From a bacterium UBP10_UBA1149 (lineage in GTDB: Bacteria > Desulfobacterota > Binatia > UBA1149): DNA of 10,341 nucleotides. Positions 1-6,155 of the stretch are shown here, in pieces. The stretch spans positions 59,933-70,273 of the forward strand of contig DBZX01000066.1 of the NCBI GenBank assembly GCA_002311335.1, written 5' to 3'. Position numbers and translations under genes: made by a program. Numbering within the stretch: the first letter of the stretch is position 1; each line of letters begins with the position of its first letter. The notes beneath the pieces are model-generated. The model searched no databases. It was not told the origin of the DNA and saw only the letters and a list, made by a program, of their open reading frames with translations.

Positions 1-1249
1 CGCCGTGGTCGGAGGTGACCACCAGAAGGGTCGAGTCGGCGAGGCCCAGGTCGTTGAGCGTGTCCAGTAAGCCGCCCAGCTGGCGGTCCACGGTCCAGGT
101 TTCTGCGTCGTACAGGGATTCTATTCTGGCCAGCTCTATGGGCGACAGCAAAATCTGGCCCGAATTGTGGCCTATTTCAGACAAGGGGTGGTAGGTAAAC
201 TCGAACGCGCCCTCGTAGATTGGCGACAGACGATACATCAGCAGCTGAGTGAGCTCGTCGCGGGCAGGGGTGTAAGGCGCGTGCACCTCGTAGGTGTGCA
301 CGAACATGAAAAACGGGCCGGGGGGCCGTTGCTTCAACCAGGCGGCGGCCTTGCCGAAGGTCACCGAGCCGGTGCCCGGAAAGAGCTCATTCTCGCTTAC
401 CTCGGGGCCGTTGTGATAGCGGTCAAAGCCGAGGTCAAAACCGTAGGCGCTGCTGACGAACGCGTTTTCGGTAAAGGCCACCGTGTGGTAGCCCTGCTCG
501 GTGAAGGCCCCGGCCAGGGTGCGCGTGTCTCGCGGCATGCGCGCGTCTACGCCGGGCAGCAAGCCGTGCTGCCCGGGTGTCAGGCCGGTAAAAAGGCTCG
601 CGTGGGCCGCCAGCGTGTTCGGAAACGGTGCCCAGGCCTGCTCGAACAGCGCTCCCTGCCCGGCCAGGCGGTCAAGGTTGGGGGTAAGGTTACGACGGTT
701 GCCGTATACCCCCAAGCGGTCGGCCCTGAGCGTGTCGAGCGAGACCAGTATGACGTTGGTCGCCGGGGTGGTCGCGCTGAACAGGGTGTCGGTCGGTGCC
801 GGACAGGTAGCCAGGGGTTGGCCCCACAGCGCCTGCGAAACGTCGTCGCCGCTCAAGCGCAGGCTGAGTTTCTCCGGTGCTGGGCGGGGCAACGTGAACT
901 CCAGCTCGCGCCAGCCCCAGGTGGGGCCGGTTTCAAGTTCAGCCAGCCGGGTCTCTTTATCACCCGGGTACAGTCCGAATACGCTGAAGGTTATCGTTGC
1001 CGCCTTGCCCCGGTTAGCCAGGGGAACGCGAAGTCGGCAACCGGCCTCAACGTCGAGAGTGATCGCAGCGAGCTCTTTCTGGTCCAGTACAGGCCTGGAT
1101 TCTCTGCCGGTGAGTTCGCTGCCCGTGGCGGTACCTACCCTGTAAGTGTGCAAGTTGTCCGGCGAGCTGCAGGCCGACACCGTCAGCATTATCGCCAGCA
1201 GGGCCGCCAGCAGCAGGGCCGCGTTTAGCTGTGAATTCTCGTAGCTCAT
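1..1249 (-). CDS. Sulfatase-like lipoprotein (alkaline phosphatase superfamily), 3' end off window
   Basis: This gene reads from ATG at 1249 leftwards for 416 codons and runs off the left edge. Residues 10-27 form a hydrophobic signal peptide ending in a lipobox, V-S-A-C27, so a lipid-anchored periplasmic or outer-membrane protein is expected. Residues about 60-135 look like a beta-rich accessory domain. The sulfatase fold starts at NVILVSLDTLRAD (165-177; D172 is a likely metal ligand) and continues through HTYEVHAPY to TSDHG, whose D414 and H415 are metal ligands. At the position of the C/S-x-P-x-R formylglycine signature the protein reads T212-L-A-A-H216, so the Cys/Ser, the Pro and the Arg are all absent. 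PF00884 also includes Thr-nucleophile phosphotransferases, so a sulfate-ester substrate is not assured. I see no convincing Shine-Dalgarno before the ATG, but it gives a proper signal peptide. It is divergent from the sulfatase at 1417. Confidence 0.9.
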   Translation of the reverse strand, partial: MSYENSQLNAALLLAALLAIMLTVSACSSPDNLHTYRVGTATGSELTGRESRPVLDQKELAAITLDVEAGCRLRVPLANRGKAATITFSVFGLYPGDKETRLAELETGPTWGWRELEFTLPRPAPEKLSLRLSGDDVSQALWGQPLATCPAPTDTLFSATTPATNVILVSLDTLRADRLGVYGNRRNLTPNLDRLAGQGALFEQAWAPFPNTLAAHASLFTGLTPGQHGLLPGVDARMPRDTRTLAGAFTEQGYHTVAFTENAFVSSAYGFDLGFDRYHNGPEVSENELFPGTGSVTFGKAAAWLKQRPPGPFFMFVHTYEVHAPYTPARDELTQLLMYRLSPIYEGAFEFTYHPLSEIGHNSGQILLSPIELARIESLYDAETWTVDRQLGGLLDTLNDLGLADSTLLVVTSDHG

Positions 1250-1323
1250 CAATCGAAGTCGCTGCGAAGACGGGGCGGCTTCCCGGCGGTGTCCGTGCAG
1301 GCTTTCTCGTTGGGGAGCTAAGT

Positions 1324-1413
1324 ATGGCCCGGATAAGGAGCTGGTACTACTCGCCATACCGAGACGCGGGGCCGAGGTTGATAGACATCGATAATATACC
1401 GCGTTATCTGTGA
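1324..1413 (+). CDS. Possible 29-aa leader ORF upstream of sulfatase gene
   Basis: An ATG at 1324 is preceded by GGGGAG (1312-1317) at 6-nt spacing, a better ribosome site than that of the large gene downstream. The 29-codon frame ends in TGA at 1411-1413, three bases before the sulfatase ATG at 1417 and in the same frame. The peptide begins MARIRSWYYSPYRD and ends NIPRYL; I do not recognise it. The arrangement would suit translational coupling or reinitiation onto the sulfatase gene, whose own GAAGG (1412-1416) touches its start codon. It may equally be a chance frame, or a former N-terminus cut off by the TGA. Only conservation would decide. Confidence 0.3.
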   Translation: MARIRSWYYSPYRDAGPRLIDIDNIPRYL

Positions 1414-1416
1414 AGG

Positions 1417-3603
1417 ATGCTTTCTGTCGATAAGCGACAAGAGTGGCGGTGGCTCTTGCCTGGCGGCGGCGTGTTGTTGCCGCTCGCCCTGCTCGCGTTG
1501 GTGGCCGCTTGCCAGCCCGACGGGGGCAGCGTCTTTGAGCCTCGCACGAGATTCGTTGATCCCGCGCATCGCGCTGGCTGCAGCCTCGATTCCCTGCGCA
1601 CGGCCGATTGGACGCTGGCCGAAATCCAGGACGAGACGCGCTACGTTCTGCACACCGCGCCCAGGGAGCTGGTCAAGGCCCAGCGCGGCATACTGGTGCC
1701 CGAAGGCGGCGTGCTCGAGTCGCTGGCCGGCCTGCCGGTGGAGCTGGTCGACAGCGAACGCGTAGTGCTGGTTTCGCAGGTCTACTACGACAAATCCTGG
1801 CACGAACTGGCGCGCCTGGTGAAGTCGCCGTTGACGTTTCGCGGCAGCGACCCGTTTGTAAAGCCATCCTGGCAGCTGCCAACCGGGTTGGCCGGCAGCA
1901 GGGTGAGGATAAACATTGAGGGCTACGGCCTGGCCGCAGGCCGCGACACGGAATACCGTGCGCCGGCGGTAGTCATCGCAGAAGGATCGGTGCTGGAGTT
2001 CGGCGTCGGCGTGCTTGAGCCCGCCTGGCAACAGGGTTCGGTGCTGTTCGAGCTGGAGGCCTGCGAAGGAGAACTCTGCTCGAGTATTTTCAGTCGGAAA
2101 ATCGATCCCTCAATCGTGGGCGACAGGGGCTGGAAGGATCAGCAACTCGATCTCGCCGACATGGTCGGCAAAGAAATTTCATTTAATTTTACCACCGAGC
2201 TGCTGGCCGAGGATGACGAGGCGTTTTCGCTACCGGTCTGGTCCAACCCGACGGTGTACACCATGGTCGGTCGTGCCGCCGATGAGCCTAACATCATCCT
2301 GCTTTCCATAGACACCCTCCGCGCTGATCACCTGGGCGCCTATGATTACGAGCGAAACACTTCGCCGTTCATCGACAAGACCTTCGGCAACAGGGGAACC
2401 GTGTTCGAGCACCTGGTGGCGGCTGCCACAACGACCACGCCTTCGCACATGTCGATGTTTACTTCTCTGTACCCGTCGAGCCACGGGCTTACCACGGGAC
2501 TGGAACCCCTGGATCCATCGCTCACTACGGTGTCGGAGCTACTTCGTGTGGCGGGTTTCGAGACCGGTGCAGTGACCGAGGACGGCTGGCTGGGCATACG
2601 CCATGGTTTCGGCCGTGGGTTCAACGAGTACGCAGAGAACAAGAGTGCCAACATCATGGCACCCGAGGGGCAGGTAGACGTCACCTTCGCCAAGGCAAAG
2701 CGTTGGCTACGCAGGAACGCCGGCAAAAAATTCTTCTTGTTCATGCACACTTTCCAGGTGCACGACCCCTACGCACCCCCTGAGGCCTACCAGCAGTTGT
2801 TTGTTGATGACGGCGTTGTTGCCCCGGAGTGGGAAGGCGGCCCGATGGCCCACATGCGCAGTCCGACTCTTTACGATAGGGAGATCCGTTACACCGACGA
2901 CGAGCTGAAGTCTTTTTTCGCGACCATGGAAGAACTGAACCTGCTGGACAACACGGTCTTCATACTCACCTCCGATCACGGCGAGGAATTCGGTGAGCAC
3001 GGCTACCTGGGCCACGGTGCCCACATGCACGACGAGGTACAGAGGGTGCCGCTCATGTTCTACGGACCCGGTGTGCGGCGCGGGTACCGAATTGCAGAGC
3101 CGGTAAGCCACATTGATATCATGCCCACCATACTGGAGATCGCCGGTGTGGGTGGTAGCGGACAGGCGCGCGGGCTGAGCCTGGTCAAATTGCTGGACGG
3201 CGAGCGAACTGGTGACCTGCACGATCGGTCCCTGTTCAGCGAGGGCTGGACTTCGCAGATTCTTTACTCTGACATGAAGCGTGGCCCTTTTGACAAGCCG
3301 GCGTTGTCGGTGCGCATAGCGGGCGATAAACTCCACCGTTATCGCAACGGCGACGAGTTCAGCTACGAGTACTTCGATCTCCACGACGATCCGGGTGAGA
3401 CCAACGACCTGCTTGTTGCCGGTGCCTCAGTTTCCGGCACTGCCCGGGCCGTTGAGCTCAGGCGCCTGGTCGACGGCCACCTCGACGAGGCGGCCGTCGT
3501 TCGCAGCGAACTGCTCAGCGGCAGGGTAGAGGTGGCGCCCGACGAAAATTTTCTTGACCCGGCCAGGGAAGAAAAGCTCCGCGCGCTGGGCTATATAGAG
3601 TAG
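1417..3603 (+). CDS. Sulfatase-like lipoprotein with N-terminal accessory domain
   Basis: This is a complete 728-aa protein. The signal peptide (residues about 13-31) ends in the lipobox V-A-A-C, predicting a lipid-anchored envelope protein. Residues about 35-285 are a beta-rich domain that is not part of the sulfatase fold. From N292 the alkaline-phosphatase/sulfatase fold begins: NIILLSIDTLRADHLGAY (D299 likely metal ligand), TTTTPSHMSMFTS (338-350), HTFQVHDPY, and TSDHGEEFGEHG (D520 and H521 metal ligands). The C-terminus is EEKLRALGYIE, a tail shared with the sulfatase at the right edge. The C/S-x-P-x-R signature is replaced by T340-T-P-S-H344, so formylglycine formation is not expected and a Thr nucleophile is possible. 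The start at 1417 follows an in-frame TGA (1411); GAAGG abuts the ATG, an unusually short spacing. The family usually hydrolyses sulfate or phosphate esters; the substrate here is unknown. Confidence 0.93.
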   Translation: MLSVDKRQEWRWLLPGGGVLLPLALLALVAACQPDGGSVFEPRTRFVDPAHRAGCSLDSLRTADWTLAEIQDETRYVLHTAPRELVKAQRGILVPEGGVLESLAGLPVELVDSERVVLVSQVYYDKSWHELARLVKSPLTFRGSDPFVKPSWQLPTGLAGSRVRINIEGYGLAAGRDTEYRAPAVVIAEGSVLEFGVGVLEPAWQQGSVLFELEACEGELCSSIFSRKIDPSIVGDRGWKDQQLDLADMVGKEISFNFTTELLAEDDEAFSLPVWSNPTVYTMVGRAADEPNIILLSIDTLRADHLGAYDYERNTSPFIDKTFGNRGTVFEHLVAAATTTTPSHMSMFTSLYPSSHGLTTGLEPLDPSLTTVSELLRVAGFETGAVTEDGWLGIRHGFGRGFNEYAENKSANIMAPEGQVDVTFAKAKRWLRRNAGKKFFLFMHTFQVHDPYAPPEAYQQLFVDDGVVAPEWEGGPMAHMRSPTLYDREIRYTDDELKSFFATMEELNLLDNTVFILTSDHGEEFGEHGYLGHGAHMHDEVQRVPLMFYGPGVRRGYRIAEPVSHIDIMPTILEIAGVGGSGQARGLSLVKLLDGERTGDLHDRSLFSEGWTSQILYSDMKRGPFDKPALSVRIAGDKLHRYRNGDEFSYEYFDLHDDPGETNDLLVAGASVSGTARAVELRRLVDGHLDEAAVVRSELLSGRVEVAPDENFLDPAREEKLRALGYIE

Positions 3604-3634
3604 TATTTTCGCCCCTTCCAGCCCGATAATTTCT

Positions 3635-3648
3635 GCCTGGACCCAGGC
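3635..3648. repeat. 6-bp inverted repeat with 2-nt centre (possible operator)
   Basis: GCCTGG (3635-3640), AC, CCAGGC (3643-3648) form a perfect short dyad in the gap between the sulfatase and the permease. The centre is too tight for a good RNA hairpin and no T-run follows, so it is not a convincing terminator. It sits just upstream of the candidate -10 box at 3656, where an operator could lie. It could also be chance. Confidence 0.3.
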
Positions 3649-3652
3649 GAAG

Positions 3653-3661
3653 TGCTACACT
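3653..3661 (+). promoter_or_regulatory. Candidate extended -10 promoter for the permease gene
   Basis: TGC followed by TACACT (3656-3661) fits an extended -10 element and lies about 75 bases upstream of the permease ATG. No good -35 hexamer is visible at normal spacing. The element would let the permease and the following methyltransferase gene be transcribed separately from the upstream sulfatase. This is a weak call made by eye. Confidence 0.3.
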
Positions 3662-3735
3662 GTGGGTGCCGGTATGGGTTCTGGTTGATCTGGCCCGCTT
3701 GCCGGCTTTCTTGGAACTCCTTCAGCCGAACATAG

Positions 3736-5016
3736 ATGTCTCATTCCCCAGTTAAAAAACTTGGCATGACCAGTGCCGCCGCCGTGGTCATGGGCAACAT
3801 GATAGGGGCCGGCGTGTTCACTACTTCGGGTTTCGCGTTGGCCGATCTCGGTGATCCCACTATCGTGCTGGCGGCCTGGGTAGTGGGCGGAGTGCTGGCC
3901 ATGTTCGGCGCGCTTTCATACGGTGCGCTCGTGCGCCGCATGCCCGAGTCGGGTGGCGAGTATCTCTTTCTATCGAGAGCCGTGCACCCCGCCGCGGGTT
4001 TCATGGCCGGCTGGGTGTCCCTGCTCGCCGGTTTTACCGCCCCCATTGCAGCAGCGGCGCTGGGCCTGCAGGCCTACGTGGCTTACTCCTTCGGTGTCAC
4101 GGTGCGCCCCGAATGGATAGGCACCATCGCTATACTGGCAGCGGGCCTGATGCACGGCTTGCGCGTGCGCGATGGGGTCCTGCTGCAGAACATCGCGGTT
4201 GGTCTGAAGATGATAGTGATCGGAGGCTTCCTGGTATACGGAGCGTTCGCGCTGCCTGATCTCCCGCCGTCGCTGGCGCCGGCTCCTGCCTTTGAGCTCG
4301 GAGCCTTCGCTGTTACCCTTGTGTGGATATCTTTCGCCTACTCGGGATGGAACGCAGCTGTTTACATGGCCGAGGAAGTATCAGACCCGGAGAAGACAAT
4401 TCAGCGTTCGCTCATACTGGCCACCGCCACGGTTACGGTGGTTTACCTCGGGCTCAACGCCATTTTTGTTTACTCGGCACCCATCGAGATGTTGGCCGGC
4501 AGGGCCGAGATCGGCGCGGTCGCTGCCGAAGCGCTCGGCGGCGCGCCTCTCAAACGCGCGGTGTCGGCCATCGTCGTACTTGCCCTCTTTACTTCGATTT
4601 CTTCGATGATCATGGCTGGTCCCAGGGTCTACGCGAAGATGGCAGACGACGGCTTGTTTCCGGCGTTTTTCAAGGCCGGGGCCAAGTCGCCGGGCGCCGC
4701 GGTCGCGCTTCAGACCAGCCTCGCGTTGGTCGTTCTATGGTCCACCGGCCTGGCCCAGTTGCTGGGCTACATAGGCTTTACCCTGGGCTTGTCGGCCGCC
4801 GCTACGGTGGGGGCGTTGTTGAAGCTCCGCCTGCGCGAGGGCGCCGAGAGGGTTGCCATACCCGGTTACCCCTGGGTACCGGGTATATTCATAGCGTCCA
4901 CCCTGCTTATTGCTGGTTTCATGGCAGTGAGGGAACCGTTACAGGCGGGGCTGGGGCTGCTTACCGCGCTGGTAGGACTGCCGCTTTACTTTTTTGCGAA
5001 ACGAAGAGCTGCTTGA
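3736..5016 (+). CDS. APC-superfamily amino acid permease
   Basis: This is a 426-aa polytopic inner-membrane protein consisting almost wholly of hydrophobic segments, consistent with the 12-helix APC (amino acid-polyamine-organocation) fold. The first helix carries GNMIGAGVF (20-28), the unwound substrate-binding glycine motif of the family. The helix-6 region reads FAYSGWNAAVYMAEEVSDP (200-218), a hallmark of LAT/YfnA-like amino-acid transporters. It probably moves an amino acid in exchange or with protons; specificity cannot be read from the sequence. The start at 3736 places the short charged N-terminus just before helix 1, as usual; no strong Shine-Dalgarno precedes it. The methyltransferase gene follows after 54 bases, so the two may be co-transcribed. 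No functional link to the neighbouring sulfatases is apparent. Confidence 0.93.
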   Translation: MSHSPVKKLGMTSAAAVVMGNMIGAGVFTTSGFALADLGDPTIVLAAWVVGGVLAMFGALSYGALVRRMPESGGEYLFLSRAVHPAAGFMAGWVSLLAGFTAPIAAAALGLQAYVAYSFGVTVRPEWIGTIAILAAGLMHGLRVRDGVLLQNIAVGLKMIVIGGFLVYGAFALPDLPPSLAPAPAFELGAFAVTLVWISFAYSGWNAAVYMAEEVSDPEKTIQRSLILATATVTVVYLGLNAIFVYSAPIEMLAGRAEIGAVAAEALGGAPLKRAVSAIVVLALFTSISSMIMAGPRVYAKMADDGLFPAFFKAGAKSPGAAVALQTSLALVVLWSTGLAQLLGYIGFTLGLSAAATVGALLKLRLREGAERVAIPGYPWVPGIFIASTLLIAGFMAVREPLQAGLGLLTALVGLPLYFFAKRRAA

Positions 5017-5058
5017 GTCGTGGCTGGGCCCGTGGGAGGGTCGCAGGGTCTGTCTTAC

Positions 5059-5064
5059 AGGAGA
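5059..5064 (+). promoter_or_regulatory. Shine-Dalgarno site fixing the start at 5071
   Basis: AGGAGA lies six bases before the ATG at 5071. This is the strongest ribosome site in the window. It matters because it fixes the start that gives the methyltransferase a lipoprotein signal peptide, making a wrongly extended start unlikely. Confidence 0.75.
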
Positions 5065-5070
5065 TTGTAA

Positions 5071-5994
5071 ATGCGAAGTGTTTTTTCTGTTACATCGTTG
5101 GCATTGTCGTTGTTGCTCGTTGTTGCCGGCGCAGGCTGCAAGGAGGAGGTGCCCGCTCCCGCCGCGGTTGAAGAAAGCGCGGCGCTGGAAGAGCCGGCCA
5201 CCGAGCCGGCTGCCGTTGCGAAGGCTACCGAGCCGACACCTGCTGCAGTTAAAGAAGCAGGGTCTCCGGCTTCGGCGAAGCCCTCTGCTCTCGTGCCAGT
5301 GGCAGCAGGCAAGGCTGCCAAGCCTGCAAGGCGGGACATCGTCAATACTGCGAAGAAGCGTTACTCGCAGTTTGGCGAGGAACTCTGCATTCGGGACTTC
5401 TTCCAGGACCGCCGCGACGGTTTCTTTCTGGACGTGGGCTGCGCCTTTCCGCAGCGCAACAGCACAACCTTTTATTTAGACAAGCACCTGGGGTGGACGG
5501 GTATCGGCGTTGACGCTGTTTCCACTTACGCCAAACACTGGGCCAAGGATCGGCCCGATAGTAAGTTCCTGAATTTTCTGATTTCGGATCACTCGGACAC
5601 CGAGGATACTTTTTATCGGGCCAAGTGGCCGGAGGTCTCGTCGGCAATAAAAGAAATGGTCGAAACGCCTGCGGGATTGGATCAACCTTACGATTACACT
5701 GAGATCAAGGTTCGTACCATAACGATCGACAAGCTGCTCGAAGACAACGGGATTGAGAAAATTGACTTCATGTCAATGGACATAGAGGGCTTCCAGATGA
5801 CAGCGTTGGCGGCGTTCGATATCCAGAAGTACCAGCCCGAACTGGTCTGCATAGAGGCCTATCGGCCCGACCGCCCCAAGATAAACGCCTGGTTCGAAGA
5901 GCGTGGCTACAAGCGCATTGATCGCTACCTCAAGCATGACCACATCAACTGGTACTACACGCCTGCTGACAACCCGGCCCTGCTGATTGAATAA
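5071..5994 (+). CDS. FkbM-type methyltransferase domain on a predicted lipoprotein
   Basis: This 307-aa protein begins with a basic residue and a hydrophobic stretch (4-19) ending A-G-A-G-C23, a somewhat non-canonical lipobox. Residues 24-90 form a low-complexity Ala/Pro/Glu linker. From about residue 95 it matches the FkbM/Methyltransf_21 pattern: KRYSQFGEEL (96-105), the SAM-binding motif I region FFLDVGC (118-124), a second acidic site GIGVD148, and DFMSMDIEGFQ (232-242), the DxEG signature of the family. FkbM enzymes typically O-methylate hydroxyls of polyketides, sugars or lipids using cytoplasmic SAM. A secreted, lipid-anchored form is unexpected; the domain may act as a binding module or have another cofactor. 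A strong ribosome site supports this start. The gene lies 54 bases after the permease and upstream of a second FkbM gene. Confidence 0.88.
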   Translation: MRSVFSVTSLALSLLLVVAGAGCKEEVPAPAAVEESAALEEPATEPAAVAKATEPTPAAVKEAGSPASAKPSALVPVAAGKAAKPARRDIVNTAKKRYSQFGEELCIRDFFQDRRDGFFLDVGCAFPQRNSTTFYLDKHLGWTGIGVDAVSTYAKHWAKDRPDSKFLNFLISDHSDTEDTFYRAKWPEVSSAIKEMVETPAGLDQPYDYTEIKVRTITIDKLLEDNGIEKIDFMSMDIEGFQMTALAAFDIQKYQPELVCIEAYRPDRPKINAWFEERGYKRIDRYLKHDHINWYYTPADNPALLIE

Positions 5995-6004
5995 TGGGTC
6001 GTGG

Positions 6005-6027
6005 GGCCCTGCCTTGCTGGCCCTGCC
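6005..6027 (+). repeat. 9-bp direct repeat GGCCCTGCC
   Basis: GGCCCTGCC occurs at 6005-6013 and again at 6019-6027, five bases apart, directly after the first methyltransferase gene. It forms no clear hairpin with a T-run. Its role is unknown and it may be chance in GC-rich sequence. Confidence 0.4.
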
Positions 6028-6080
6028 GTAGTTGCCGGCCAAGCGGGCGTCGGTTTCGCTGTTACTCGATATAGATGTGA

Positions 6081-6112
6081 AACTGCGTTGAGTTTTCGGT
6101 TCGAACGCAGTT
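6081..6112. repeat. 9-bp perfect inverted repeat upstream of second FkbM gene
   Basis: AACTGCGTT (6081-6089) and AACGCAGTT (6104-6112) are perfect reverse complements separated by 14 bases. The dyad lies 43 bases before the GTG start at 6156, in the 5' leader or promoter region. No T-run follows, so it is not a standard terminator. It could be a regulator-binding dyad, a 5' UTR hairpin, or a boundary mark of an acquired segment. Confidence 0.5.
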
Positions 6113-6140
6113 CAGCGGGCGAGCCTGCTACCGGGCACCC

Positions 6141-6146
6141 AAGGAG
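6141..6146 (+). promoter_or_regulatory. Shine-Dalgarno site fixing the GTG start at 6156
   Basis: AAGGAG lies nine bases before GTG at 6156. It supports the non-ATG start that includes the basic-plus-hydrophobic N-terminus of the second methyltransferase. Confidence 0.65.
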
Positions 6147-6155
6147 AAGCGCAAC

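Noticed and set aside
167..1228. A 353-codon open frame on the plus strand
   Set aside because: It is antisense to the minus-strand sulfatase, which has clear family motifs throughout; the plus-strand translation is Gly/Arg/Val-rich with no recognisable domain.
1378..1397. TTGATA plus TAATAT as a promoter for the 728-aa sulfatase gene
   Set aside because: The hexamers are only eight bases apart, far too close for a sigma-70 promoter; the next alternative, TTATCT at 1404, is 20 bases away and touches the ribosome site.
2707..3384. A 225-codon open frame on the minus strand inside the 728-aa sulfatase
   Set aside because: It is antisense to the conserved sulfatase core; no domain or ribosome site supports it.
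4323..5171. A 282-codon open frame on the plus strand overlapping the permease
   Set aside because: It is an out-of-frame shadow of the permease in GC-rich DNA, rich in Arg and Gly, with no motif; the permease frame has conserved APC motifs.
6001..6155. Search for the 5' half of the lost sulfatase before the second FkbM gene
   Set aside because: The plus-strand frame I translated through this gap shows no signal peptide or sulfatase motif, so I do not claim a 5' relic.
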